NCBI GenBank assembly: GCA_965178125.1
Contig: OZ237765.1
Coordinates: 682,001-746,000, forward strand
Length of the DNA: 64,000 bases
Direction of reading: 5' to 3'
Origin: Bilabrum cf. latius
Lineage: Eukaryota; Bigyra: Bicosoecida; Bigyra; Bicosoecida
The notes beneath the pieces are model-generated. The model had not been told where the DNA came from. It did no database searches and saw nothing but the letters and a program-made list of their open reading frames with translations. Position 1 is the first letter of the stretch. Each line of letters starts with the position of its first letter. Shown here one piece after another: positions 1 to 11,962 of this stretch. The position numbers and the translations under genes were made by a program.

Positions 1-2998
1 TATTCGGCAACCGCTTGAATCCATCTGTATCTAGCCTCGGCAGCGCGACGTCCGTTCTCGTCCATCCTCTTGCCATCAAGGACTCAAACACAGGGTCTGG
101 CTCACCGTCCAACGACTGCGCGCAAGCACCAACGGCCTGATCCAGGGCCTATAAAGCGGCTTGGGCGACGTGTGGCTCCCGTCTGTGGGCCCACCGCCCT
201 GCACCGCACGACAGATCCTCCAGCTCATGCACCAGCACGGTTCCAATGACGGTGCTCATGGAGTCGCACGAGGCTTTGCGCAGGTGAATATTCAAGCAAC
301 GCACTAGAACACGCCCAAGGCTGCTAGCAATCCGCCACGCGTCCACCGTAGTGGACTCGGCTAGCAACCGGATGATACTTTCAGCAATAGCCATATCGCC
401 CTCCATGAGCACTCGGAATAGGGTCACCTCAACGGCTGGCATGTCCACTGCAAACACCGCATCCGGCCACAGGTCGTGCCACATGCCCATCTGTTTTGCG
501 AGAAACACCCGGTGCAAGCACCACCATCTCTCCGACGAGAGTATCCAGCCTCTGCTACAGGGCTGCCCCAACTACGGCAGGCAGCGCGTGTGCAGCCCCG
601 GCCACACATCATACTTCAGGATCCACTTGATCAGTACGGCAAACGAGCAAGCGAGCTTGTGTTCGGAGATGCGGTCTCCTCGTGGCTTGCTGTGTTGGCG
701 CTTGTCCAGCGCAAAAGCAGCATCAGCGCGCATTTGGCGGTAGCCCCTGGCATCGTACGAAAGGCAATCGGGATACTTCTTGGAGCTTACTTGATACAGT
801 TGCATCCGCGTGCGTCGAGCTACAGCAAGGGTATCCCCGTCGCAGCTCAAAGAGTCCTGCATCAGACCTCTGCAAACGGCATCAGCAGGATCTCGATCCA
901 CAGCGGCCGAGTCTGCTGGCATGCATGCTCCTGATGGATCGGCACCATGGCGCAAGAGAATCTAAAGAGCAGAGCCGCTATTAAATTTCAGGCAAACTTG
1001 CACTAGCGTTGCACCTAACGCCGCGTCATCAACGTCCAACCCTTGCTCTAGTAGGAGATCCATACTCTTTCCCTAGTCAGCGATGCAAGCCATCTTGGCT
1101 GCAAGCAAGAGGGTTGATGCTGCTGGGTCCCGATTGTATGGTCCTACTGGTATCTTGCAGCAGGAAAGTGGAGGAATGACCCGACGTGAACACGCGATAT
1201 GCAATGCGAGCCGGAGACACTCTTCATCGCCATTCGCTGCGGCAATCACCATCTCTGGCATGAGAGCCAGCCAATGCAGTCCCCTGTCCCGTAGCCCTAC
1301 ATTTGCAATAATACCAAGAACAATCAGGTCATCCCGAAACCCGGACCGGCTGTCTACGATTTCGCATCCTTCTTCGAGATTCTCAGGCATCCAGTGCCTG
1401 GCGGAAGGCAGGGCAACGCGCAACCTGTGGTGTAGAATGTGGCGCTGGATTGCCTCGAGTTCTCTCACTGTTAGCATCTGTATGTAACGCTGCGGATGTA
1501 AAGACGCCCTACCTCTCCAATCGTGCTCAGCGTATACAAATGGCAACGCGCCAAAGAGGCGGTTGGGCTTGGTGCCTGCCTGGGCGCACATGGAGAGCAC
1601 CAGGGAGGGCGGGCCCTTGGGGCCCCACACGAGATTGTTGCAGCGATCTGCCCGGAACTCGTCCTGCATTCCAAACCGAGTTGGCAGCAGCTCAATGGTA
1701 TCCGTATCAGATATCCGGTCGCCATGACGAATGAACGCGTGCATCAAAGGTTCAAATATCCTCCCACTCCCGGTACCAAAGCACCGCTGCAGCTGGGCAT
1801 GCCACGAAGTGTCGATCAAGGACAGGTCAGCTCCCTTCGCAAGCAGACCACGGACGGCGGACTGGACCTGCCTGTCTGGATTCGGCTGCAGCTAAGCGGC
1901 ATAGCGGTGACTATCCTCGTCCTCATCCTCGTCCGAATCTTCGTCCTCATCCTCATCCTGATCCTCCAGTCTACCAATCTCTGTCTCGTTGTCCTCATCG
2001 TCGCCACCTTTATGAGCAGGATCGCCGGCTTCCTCATCTTCGTCTATTGAATCGGTGCTAGAGCTGTCGGAATCACTAGCCGCTCCTGAAGCAGGAGCAC
2101 TTGCAGTGGCTCGTTTCGAATTGGTAGTACGGGTGTTGGCATCTAATTTCCCCTCCCCGGCCCCCGCTAGCACAGCCGCCAGCGCCTGCTCAAGGCCCGT
2201 AGGGCTCGCTCGCTGCAGGACGTCGTGCTTGTCAAGCCAGCTCAGCAGATCGGTAAGGAACGAGAACGGCTGGCGTTTAGTATCACCATCTTCACCACCA
2301 ATGCTCCCATCGTCGTTTTCTTTCCAAGAGATGCCCTGCTTGATGGCAACCGCTGATGCCGCCTCGATGCAGGGAAGCACGGCATGCAGTGGTGCCCATT
2401 GCACGTCAGCTTCCTATTCTGTGCTTTGATCGATCAGTCGCTGCATGCCCAGCTCATACCTGGTGAAGAACTTGTACATGCCTTCCTTCTGGTTGTCGAT
2501 CACGCTCTGAATGCACTACCAGCGCCATTCTACAGGGAACCCCAGCGGATCCTAGCCACCGGCCGTCACGCAGTGCAAGAGAATGCGAGCGTTGTTTGGA
2601 TTGGTATCTACCAGCGAATCGAACATGATACATACATCCTATAATGTATTCTCTGTTTGATCGAGCCAGGGATCCAGTCCATGTCGGAGCATGAGGGCGA
2701 GGCCTTCCCACTTCAACCTAGTGCACCATTCGAACAAGTGGTCCTCCTTCGGGACCGGTAAGGAGGGGTCGAAGCCGGTCGAAAGATTTTCCTTCACCCA
2801 ATTGATGCTGTGCTCGAATATGTTGTCTTTGAAATTTGTTGCCGCTTGGTGCGTGAGGTAAACCTGATCTTGTTCGTCAGCTTGATCACTGTGCCCGGCA
2901 GCCAGTTCTGTTCGCCCACTTCGGTGCAATTTCCAGCCGTGTTGCCCACTTAGAACGATAGGAATATCAGGCTCGCTTGAAGCAACTGAGTTTCCCAT
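1..2998 (-). CDS. Ankyrin-type giant protein, 3' end outside window
   Basis: Five collinear pieces lie in one frame from an ATG at 2998 (protein starts MGNSVASSEP) and run off the left edge. They are separated only by TAG, about nine of them (for example 2639-2641, 1070-1072, 149-151). Ankyrin-like helices are visible, for example LLAKGADLSLID near 1840 and ILLRHGADPSG near 950, mixed with degenerate helical repeats. Residues coded around 1895-2080 are a long Asp/Glu-rich acidic stretch, a likely disordered linker. The MGN start could be N-myristoylated (inference). No enzyme motif is seen. Ankyrin proteins of this kind are usually interaction scaffolds. It is divergent from the next gene across a 400-base gap. 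The shared frame is strong evidence for one gene; the function is open. Confidence 0.7.
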
Positions 2999-3398
2999 AT
3001 TGGCGATGTTTACAGCTAGGACAAGTCAGAATGCGCAACTTTGTGGATCACACGATCGGTGCTACAGTGCAATGTAGCAATTGCATTGCACTGTGGCACT
3101 CCTGAATGTCCTCCGCGGAAACAAGATTCGTTCGGTCGGTCGGTCTGTCGGTCAACGGGTACATTTTCGTTGCTTGCCACGTTCAAAAACACAAAACACG
3201 CGTATCTGTTCATATATTCTGCCTGGCATAGTTTTAAATACCATGTCAGTTTCCGCTGCCATCGAAGGACACAGCAAGCATGCAACGCCACAACAATCAA
3301 GCTCAATTTCTCCAGGTGAGAGGTATTGGACCCATTATATGATTGTGTACAGTTGTATGTACCGCAAGCATGCTCCTGTCTGCGTGTGGAAGTTTTGA
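2999..3398. promoter_or_regulatory. Divergent intergenic region, probable shared promoter
   Basis: This 400-base gap separates two genes that start outward from it. It is clearly AT-richer than the flanking genes and contains short TCGGTCGG-type repeats near 3130 and the hairpin listed separately. I see no convincing gene: the short ORFs on both strands do not continue through TAG and match nothing. Promoter function is inferred from position only. Confidence 0.5.
3064..3094. repeat. Perfect 11-base inverted repeat
   Basis: ACAGTGCAATG at 3064-3074 is exactly complementary to CATTGCACTGT at 3084-3094, with a 9-base loop. It lies in the divergent promoter gap about 70 bases upstream of the ankyrin gene start on the minus strand. 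It could be a hairpin in the 5' leader of that gene or a dimer-binding operator-like site. Confidence 0.75.
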
Positions 3399-6300
3399 AT
3401 GCGGCGACAATCGTGCACCTTGTAGCGCTTCTTGCTTTTGGACGCAGAAATTTTGGCCATGTGCGCATCTGCACTAGATATCAGGGATATAGCAAGCTTA
3501 ATGCAAGTATCAAGGGATACCAGGCGCCATCTTGCCACGCAGCACGCCACTGTGGCAAAAGTTGCGGCAGCTAGGCTTGCCCATGTGGTCAAACAGCAGA
3601 TCAGCAGCGACGACTTGGTTCAATTTGTATCACGCACGTTTTGGCTGCACCTACGTGGCAACGATCTGCTGGCAGCACTGCAGCAAGTGTCCGATGCAGC
3701 TCGACAGGGCTCCGCGCTGTCGCGTGGTGAGCGGAGCCATGACTCTGTTCGAGATCGAGTCGTGGTCTACTAGTTCCCCCCAGCTTCTGACAGTGCCAGT
3801 TGTGGTCCGAGCCGCAAGCCAGACTTCCCGACAGAGGCGAAACGCTGTAAGATGTAGCCTGCTCAGCCTTCATGTGGTCGAGCAAGCACGTCACATCCAG
3901 GGTCCCGACTCTTGCAGTCGATCCGGCGAAACCCCATGGCTGCGGGCATGCTGCGAGCAATCGTCACATGGGGCACGGCGGGCGCACATATCCGATCACG
4001 TCAGTGCACTACCAATGCGCCAGCGCAACCATTGCACCGTCGCAGCGATAATTGCGCTGACTTGCCCTGGCTGACAGGCCTCACTTCCCTGCTGCTGGGC
4101 GTGGCGTCATTTCACAGCTTTAGGCCAGGGAGACTCGAGTCCTTGCGCAGGGCTCTGGCAGGGACCATTCACGGCGCAGAACCGACTCAAACTACGTCTG
4201 TACCGCTGCAGACCCGGCACCGCTCCCAGGTCGACACGAGCGAAGTCCTGCTGAGGTGCTTCAGACACGAAGCTGACTGCAACCTCCGTGTGTGGCAGCG
4301 TCTGCACCCGAGATACGACTTGGGACTGGCCTTGACCAACCTAGGGATCGGCTAGCACCCACAAATTGACTCAAATCTTGTACTGCTCTGTAATGTACGG
4401 GGTGTGGTGGCCGCTGCACACTGTGCTTGGAGTAGAAACATAACCTCTGGCTCACACGCGCGCGTAGCTGTGCTGCGTAGCAGTTGTATGCCAGTCACTG
4501 CAGAGCGCAATGTGCGAGACAAGCTAAGTCACTGCGTACATCATATGACGAGGATCATTTCTAATGTCGGAATGATGACGCTTCTATGTCAATGCGTCAA
4601 TGGCGAGTGCGTCCACGAGGCTCCTCAGGGCGTGCAGCGAGACGCACTATACTGGCCCTTCGACATGCCGTACCAAAGGTGTAAAGCTGTGGATTTGCTG
4701 GATAGTCAGACAGGGCGCCCAACGGGACTATCAGCTGTGAGCAGTCGCCCTAGTGGGACTTCCCCAATAGAATTACCTTCAAGCTGCAGCAAGACTGCAG
4801 CAGACAGTATTGGGAGAAATGTAGAATTACATTCGACAGTACAAGGTAAGAAGCAAGTGGCAGCGCGGCAAAGCAATCAAATTGAGGTAGAATGTGCGCA
4901 GGAGCCAGCATCATCCCCCATTTGTGATATCGACAGCGGGACTCGCACTGATTTTAGGTCTAACGAGAAGGACCGCACGCCAATCCAGCCGATAGCCATA
5001 CTACGTTGGATGGAAGCCAGCAGCATGATGCTGCAGCGTGACAATGAGATCAAGCACCTGAAGCGGCTTTTGGAGGAGTGCCACAAGGCTGGGCATGAAG
5101 CACACATTGCCCTGTCGATTGCAAAGCAACACTCATGCTGTATCCCTAACGGCACGCAGTGCAGGTTGCTGTGCACCGCATACCCCAGCAAAATTTGGGC
5201 AAGGTACTGGAGCGATGTACTGGTGACGGCTGTGCCAATGGTCATGTGGATCTGCGTGGCAATTGCATTCCTGTTGTATGCTGTGCCGGTCGCATGTGCA
5301 CAGGCAGTTCTTGTTGAGTCCACCGAAGTCTTGAACCGATCAATGGTGACATTCAATAGTTCGTGGCTACCCGTGGATGATGAAGTAGCCGACTCAATTT
5401 ATATGTGCGGAGCGGGATATCTTCTCGGCAGCAGCCCCGTTTCGCCCTCTGTATCCCATGGCCTGGGCCAATCGACAGGTCTGGTTGACATGACCAGCCT
5501 CGCGGCATTCCGGATGACACCGTGGGCTTTTACACTTGCTGCTGGGCCGGCGGCTCTCTCGGCATGCGTACTGTATTACTGTATTTTCAGCGTTGCACAG
5601 CAGTATTGCGATGATCTGTCGGTGTTCTGGGTTCCCTCCAGCCTGCACCTGATATGGGGGTCGTGGACTGAGATTGACGTGAGAACATAGCGTGACAGGA
5701 TCGATCAATTACGCAATCGGTACGATGCAGGGCAAACTTTCCCGCGTGGCTTCGAGCCTGCATGGGCGAGGCTCCACGATTTGAGGCGCCAAAGGGGTGT
5801 CAGTTCAATTTTGCCCGCACTGCATGTGATCGGAAGGCCCCGTTCTGTTGCTTTCGATGCAATGCACTGCGTCAGCATATCGGCTGCCTCCGTTGTCGCG
5901 TTTGCAACGGCTTCAAGTCTCGGTGTCGTTGGGCTTGCGGTACGGTGGGATGCCTTGATGCAGCGCTCGCTTATAAGCTCGATCGGAACGCATTCGGTCG
6001 TAGATCTATATGGACCTGATCCAGCTTCAATTATTTGCAGGGCCTTCACCTGGATTGCCGTGGCTAGTCTGCTACTTGACGCAGCGCTCCGTATCAGGCT
6101 TGTCCATCGGTACAGGTCATGGATTGGGACCAGTCGAGGCGAGCCGCCGTGCCTGTGTCATGCCTCGGTGGTGCATTGGGTATTTGGCACATTGCGGCAC
6201 TCTGTAATCGGCGATTATGTGATTTTGCTTTGCATTTGGCTCCTCTGGGTTGGATTAGCAAATCCAGGTTGTGATTTGTCATCACTGAACGGACGTGCAA

Positions 6301-7967
6301 GTACTGCCGCCGCCGTCCTCGCCGGCACGGGGGTGCTTCTATTCATAGGACGCGAGCTCATTCTTATGTCTATTTAGCGCCATGTGTGGTAGCTATGCCA
6401 CTGTTGTAGTGATAATCTTGCGGTCGCTAGAGATTGCATGGGTTTACCATCGGTGACAGGTGCATACTTGCTGGGTGTACTGCCACTCCTGACGGTATTC
6501 GGGTTGTCTATGTGGAGCGCAATAGGTTCAACTAGACACTATTTCTTCCATCCCTCCGTAGCCGCACCCATGTTCGGTGTTGCGTTCGGGGCACCAATCT
6601 TGCTGCACACAGTCCCTTTTATGTGCTACTGGCTGTACCCGGACTGGTTTCCGTAGAACAATACCATCTGGCAGCTGTGCTGCTGCCCCGGAGCGTCAAG
6701 GTCATATGGCGACACAAGAGGATTCAATGCCATGTATGCTAAAGCCCTGCACTCAGTTTTAGAGAGTCGGCACTACTTGACGGAGTTTATTGGGTGGATC
6801 CTTAGATAGCCTGCATGGCACAGCTTTGCCAGGAGAGACCTGGCCCAAATGATCGAGATCCGCTTAGGCGGGTTGGATCCAGGTATTGAGGCCGATGCAG
6901 CATTCATTGGACCCTATAAGGTATTAGCTCGATTTGTTGCGTACCCAATGGACTGTACAGGTGCCAAACTACACGAGTACACGTGGGGACCTGTGTGGAG
7001 CGGCAGGGCGAAACCTATTGGACCCGTGGACCGCACCTGGAGCGATCAGCAGCTAGAGGAGAAAGGTATCATTCCCACTCCAAGAAAATCAGTGGAGCAT
7101 TGGTTGAGCATGTGCGTTCAGTCGCGCATGTAGTTGGGGGTGGCTGCGATTCGAGAGGGTGTAAATGCTCTTCGTCATTTGCAAGGGAGTTCGCATTGCG
7201 GTGAGTCCTTCTATTTCGGACTAGCCCGCTAGCTCATTCGCCTTCACTGCAACCTTGAGGCCTTGCACGATGCCATTATGAGCTGTAGGCAACGTGTGGA
7301 TCGGCGCCTAGCTCGTGGCAGGTCTGGGCCGCGAAACAATCTGTGGGGCATGCCAGACGCGTATTTGGAGTCGCGCCAAGATACGTATTTGGCTGGTACT
7401 GATGCAGAGGAGGTGCGAGCTCTCAGTGGTGCTGCTGTTGGCGCTGCTCTGGCATTGGGTAAAGACCCAATCGAGCTTGTAGTGTTATATGCAAAGGAAA
7501 TGTGGCCTGACCTGCACCTGCACCGGCACCTGAACGCTCAGGCTCACAATACTACTGTGGAAACGTCGTTATTTACGCACCCTGGTACCGCTGGAGGCAA
7601 TTCAAATGTATCGGGCGCCTCGAGCGCTAACCATGGCCAGCGCAGCATCAATTGCGTGAAAAGTGTCAACGTGCGCGCTGCACTGGCTTGCGGGGAGGAA
7701 TCGTGGGATACGTGTGTGTAGTCCTGCATGGGTGGCAATCGAACCGTGGGATGGGCTTAGCCGGGGTGCCGCATGTTGCATGCCATGGGGGGTGGGAGCG
7801 CAGCACATGGCAGCGGGCGAACTGAAGGTTAGGTTCAGCTGCAAGCTACCGGGTCTCGAGAGAACTTGGACACTGGCAGCAGCGGTGCGTGGAGTGCTCG
7901 AGCTGGGGCTGACTGGGTTATGTGGCCAGGAAGCGAACCACTTCCGCGGGAGTTCCTTGGAAATTGA
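3399..7967 (+). CDS. F-box-like multi-pass membrane protein
   Basis: A single frame runs from ATG 3399 to TGA 7965-7967, 1522 residues, with about 14 in-frame TAGs and no TAA or TGA. Residues about 12-50 (DAEILAMCASALDIRDI onwards, then a VSRDTRR turn) resemble an F-box helix-loop-helix, although no downstream substrate domain is recognisable. A charged coiled-coil-like helix (QRDNEIKHLKRLLEECH) precedes roughly nine hydrophobic segments between bases 5200 and 6650, the first near VLVTAVPMVMWICVAIAFLL. The C-terminal 430 residues are soluble-looking. An F-box at the head of a polytopic protein is unusual; it may be a coincidental helix. The next TAG pieces are in phase to the end, so I treat it as one gene. 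Function unknown. Confidence 0.65.
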
Positions 7968-9272
7968 TTTCAGGTTGCAAGGATCACGTCATGTATCGCA
8001 CAGGTGCGATAGATAGAAGATAGAAATCTTGGTTTAAGATGCAATCCACGACAGTGAAAGAGCACACAACTCGAAAATCCAGATCAACGCCGTACCCGTG
8101 CGGTAGAACACCTAACACAGGCGTAGCGATGACCAAAACAGACGGGTTGTTGCGGGACAAGCCCCCGGATCCAACCACAGCAGCCGCTGTGGCACCGTTG
8201 ATCCGATCATCGGCACATAGGCCTGAGATCACACGTTGTACACAGCACCCTAATCTCGCAGACAGTCACACATGGTTGCAGTTGGTTTCCTCCGAGAGCC
8301 CATCCTGAAAGTTACCAAAAAGAAAACTGGTGAGTGCTGCCCCTCAGCGCCGGAATAGCACGCGGCTTGATTGCCGCTCGAGTCTAATTGTGACCTCTCA
8401 ACTTCCACATCCGCATGTGGTCGGGTGATCCGATCCCCCCTGATCCGAGTCACTCGTCCCCCACATGCCCAAACCCCCACCTGCCCGGCCTGTGCCTCCC
8501 CCCTTTCTATCCGCCGTATCACCCCGATGACCCCACCACTCATCTTCTCCTCCACTACCCGCTCCCCACTTGGTGAACCGCCGCCCCCCCCCTCCTCCCT
8601 GCTTTGCCCCCCCGCCCATCTATCGCCTTCTCTCTCTGCTCCCCCACCCCCCCTCATCCCTCGCCCTCTCCCCTGCTCTGCCCCCACCCCTCCCCCCCCC
8701 CCCCCACCCCTCGTCCTCTCCTTCTGCTCCGCCCCCCCCCCCCCCCCCCCCATCCCTCGCCCTCTCCTTCTGCTCCCCCACACCACTCCCCTTTCCATCC
8801 GTCGCCCACCCCGCGTCGCCGCCGCTCCTGGTCTGCATCCCTAGCCGCTTTCTCTCTCTCTCACTGAGCTTGCTGATCCGTTCGACCTGCCCAGTCCGAT
8901 TGCCTCTTGGGGTGGTCGTTGTAGTTGGGTAGTGTGTGCTTTGACTCAGACATATTATACTCTCTCTCACTCCTCCGCATCGCTACGTCGCATCTGCTCC
9001 TGCACCTCGAGCGTGTCCTGCGCCCACCGCGCGACCTCAATCTCAGATACCTTGCTGGCCTCACCAACTAAAAAAGCAACTAGCCATAAATGAAGATGAT
9101 GCAAACAATCTGAGATCGATCCACCGCTGCGCTCTTGCCTCCAATTCCGAAGATAGTGCGCACGTAAGGGGCTAAATGATAGGCGCAGAATCTAATCTAT
9201 TATTTAATGCAGTGCTTGGCTCTTGTATATACTGTGATGACCAGCTTTCGAGTCCACATTCGAGCCTCCAAT
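7968..9272. other. Non-coding stretch with C-rich core
   Basis: Apart from the C-rich tract listed below, I find no frame here that extends through TAG into a convincing protein. The proline-rich plus-strand and glycine-rich minus-strand ORFs are by-products of the homopolymer runs. The final 300 bases are ordinary, fairly AT-rich sequence and probably hold the phospholipase C promoter and 5' leader. Confidence 0.6.
8450..8870. repeat. Strand-asymmetric C-rich tract
   Basis: About 420 bases are almost purely pyrimidine on the plus strand, with C-runs of 6 to more than 15, the longest around 8690-8755, interspersed with CTC and TCC. The minus strand is therefore a dense series of G-runs with high G-quadruplex potential. 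It sits roughly 400-800 bases upstream of the phospholipase C start. Confidence 0.9.
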
Positions 9273-11853
9273 ATGCGCAGCAGATCTGTTCTAGTAATCA
9301 TAGTATCAATCATAATGGGATGCTGTCCGAGCACTGAAGCTGGAGCAGGGGTGGTTGAAAAACGCAACTATGCCGGTATGTCCCCCGCAGAGGTGAGGTG
9401 AACGTGGCAACAACGACGAGGTTATCCGTTTGCTTCTGTTCCATCCCAATCTTGTAAAATCTCGATAGGATCTCCACGTCTATATTGCAGATCCTTTTGG
9501 CTGAAGAATGGGACGCAATCGATCAAGACAAGTAAGCGCTACCGCCTCTGAATTGCTCGCCGCTTTTTCTCGTGGCACCATTCTTCGGATACGGCATCTC
9601 TCTCATTAGGATCGCAGGAGCGGAGACTTGGACGAGACGGAGCTCATGCGTCTGATGGAAAGGATCGGCGTGTCTATCTCACCATAGGCGCTGAAGAAAC
9701 ACTTGAAGAAGTTTGACAAGGACGGCAGCGGCACTCTGTCCCGGGACGAGCTCGTGCCGTTCTTCGAAGAGGTCTCGGATCGCCCCACGGATGCGTTTGA
9801 CGCGCTGATCGCACAGTACGGCTAGGATGGTAAGCTCTCAGCAGCTCAGTTCGCCAAGTTCTAGGCTGAGCACCAGGGCGAGCACGCGGCCGCCGGCGAG
9901 ACCCCGGACCAGATGCTCGCCCGCTTTCGTGCCTCACTGCTCCGATCGGCGGATCGGGCGGCCGAGTCCCCCGACGGCGTGGACCCGGCCATCCAAGGGT
10001 ACAGGCAGACGGTCCACGACGCCGCCGAAAAGGCAGCCGAGGAGGAGGGTGGTGGCGGCGCGGCGGGAGCCTCGACCGCCGGAGGGGGCGCGGCGGGGGC
10101 GGCAGGGGATGGGGCGTCCAAGCTGAACCCACTGCAAGCAACGAAAGCCAAGAGCGGTGGGAGCAGCGAGTCGATGGTGGGAAAGATTCCCGTGTCCATA
10201 CGCCGCAACACCGCGGCAGTGGATGGGGCGGAGGGAAAGAGGGCGCAGATGGCTCGGTCGGCCGTGTCGGGGTCCAGCGACACGGTGTGTGTGCGAGAGC
10301 TCATGGCCTTGCTAACCAACCCCGAGGTGAATGGTATCATCGCCAACGATAGGGCGCAGAGAGTGTGGCAGGACATGACCCGCCCGCTCTCCCACTACCA
10401 CGTCTCCTCCACCCACAATTCGTACCTCGCCGGCAACCAGCTCTGGGGCGAGTCGAGCGCGGATGCGCTGCGCCGGGCGCTCTCGCTGGGCGCCCGGGTG
10501 GTGGAACTGGACACCTACGACGGGGATCCGGAGCCGATTATCACCCACGGGGGCACGCTCACCTCCACGCTGGGCTTCCGCGAGGCTGTCAGAGCCATCG
10601 GGGAGTACGCATTCAGGAAGCAGAACGTGCGGCCCTCGCAGTACCCGGTGATCATCACCATCGAAAACCACTGCAGCCAGGAGCAGCAGGCGGTGCAGGC
10701 CAGGATCCTCAAAGAGGAACTAGGTGACAAGCTGCACGTCCCGCCGGCCACCAGGCCACGGCTGTACCCCAGCCCAGAAGAACTCAAGGGCAAGGTCGTG
10801 ATACGGGACAAGCCGGGGGTGCCTCTGCCCGTGCAGGGCGAGGAGGGGGGTGTGGAGGCACCCACGGAGGCGCAGGTGAAGGCCGCTCAGGAGGCAGACG
10901 TGGAGGAAGAGGGGGAGGGCAAGGAGGGTAAAGGAGGCGCTGCTGCGAGCGGCGGCGCGGGGGGGGGCTCAAAGCACAGCAAGGCGATGCACCCCGATCT
11001 GCTGGCCCTCATCACGGTGCCCAACGTCAAGTTCAAGGGCTTGGACAAGCTGGAGGTCCTGGGGGCCGGGTCCACGTCCAGCTCCTTCGACGAAGACAAG
11101 ATCGTGAAAGTGGCGGGAAAGAGCCCCAAGTCGGCCGGGTTCATCGGGTACACGCAGACCCACCTAGCCAGGACGTATCCCAGGGGCCTCCGAGTGGACT
11201 CCTCAAACTACAACCCCACGTTCATGTGGCAGGTAGGCTGCCAGATCGTGGCTCTCAACTACCAGAGCGACGGGCTGCCGGTGCACATCAACCAGGGCAA
11301 GTTCAACGACAACGGAGGCTCGGGGTACGTGCTCAAGGCACCGCACCTGCTGCCGGCAGATGGCAAGTCCGCGGCAGCCGCGGTGCCCGCTGACTTTGAC
11401 GTATCTGGCAACAAGGCCCCCGCCAAGATGGACCTCAAGATCGAGCTAATCTCGGGGCACTACCTGCCCCAGGCAGCCGAGGACAAGGGCACCAGCGATG
11501 TGGTGGATCCATACGTCGTCATTCGCGTCAACGGGTGCGAGGCAGACGAGTCGAGCTGGACGAGCTCAACGGTCAAGGACAACGGGATCAACCCTCGGTG
11601 GAAAGGGGAGGTGGCCGGGGACAAGTACACGGCCAAGTTCTCCGTCAAACGGCCGGAGACCGCCGTCATCACGTTCGAGGTGTGGGACGCCGATACGAAT
11701 CCCGTGAACAGCGACGATCTGTGCGCGGTGTTCAGCTGCCCCCTCGACGCTGTCAGGCCTGGGCTACGGGTGGTGCCCCTGTGGGATGTGGGCAGCGTGC
11801 CCCTTCCTCTGTCGAACCTATTCGTGAGCGTGACGCGGGAGGACAAGGAGTGA
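9273..11853 (+). CDS. PLC: Phosphoinositide-specific phospholipase C, delta/zeta-like
   Basis: Hydrolyses PIP2 to IP3 and diacylglycerol in calcium signalling. Model: exons 9273-9392, 9491-9531 and 9618-11853 (798 residues), with introns of 98 and 86 bases. The second splice restores a perfect EF-hand loop, DQDKSGDLDETE. A second loop, DKDGSGTLSRDE, follows. The X domain carries both catalytic histidines (SSTHNSYL and ITHGG) with ENHCS; a Gly/Glu-rich linker leads to the Y domain (SSNYNPTFMWQVGCQIVALN) and a C-terminal C2 domain with DPYVV. There is no PH domain, as in PLC-zeta and plant PLC. TAG occurs at 9685, 9823 and 9862, all in the EF-hand part. The N-terminus is a hydrophobic signal-like stretch (MRSRSVLVIIVSIIMG), odd for a cytosolic enzyme; ATG 9237 or another start is possible. 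Stop TGA. Confidence 0.93.
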
Positions 11854-11962
11854 CCTCTGCCTGTGGTATGGTTTAGTTGGTGCTCTTCATGTGATTTTAT
11901 CGCTTCGAAGCTGGGTGCAACTCAAACCACGGGACAAGGATAGAGATCAAGGTTTACGTGGA

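Noticed and set aside
8250-8932. Gly-rich (-) and Pro-rich (+) ORFs in the C-rich tract
   Set aside because: Homopolymer runs give open frames by chance; no start, domain or continuation beyond the tract.
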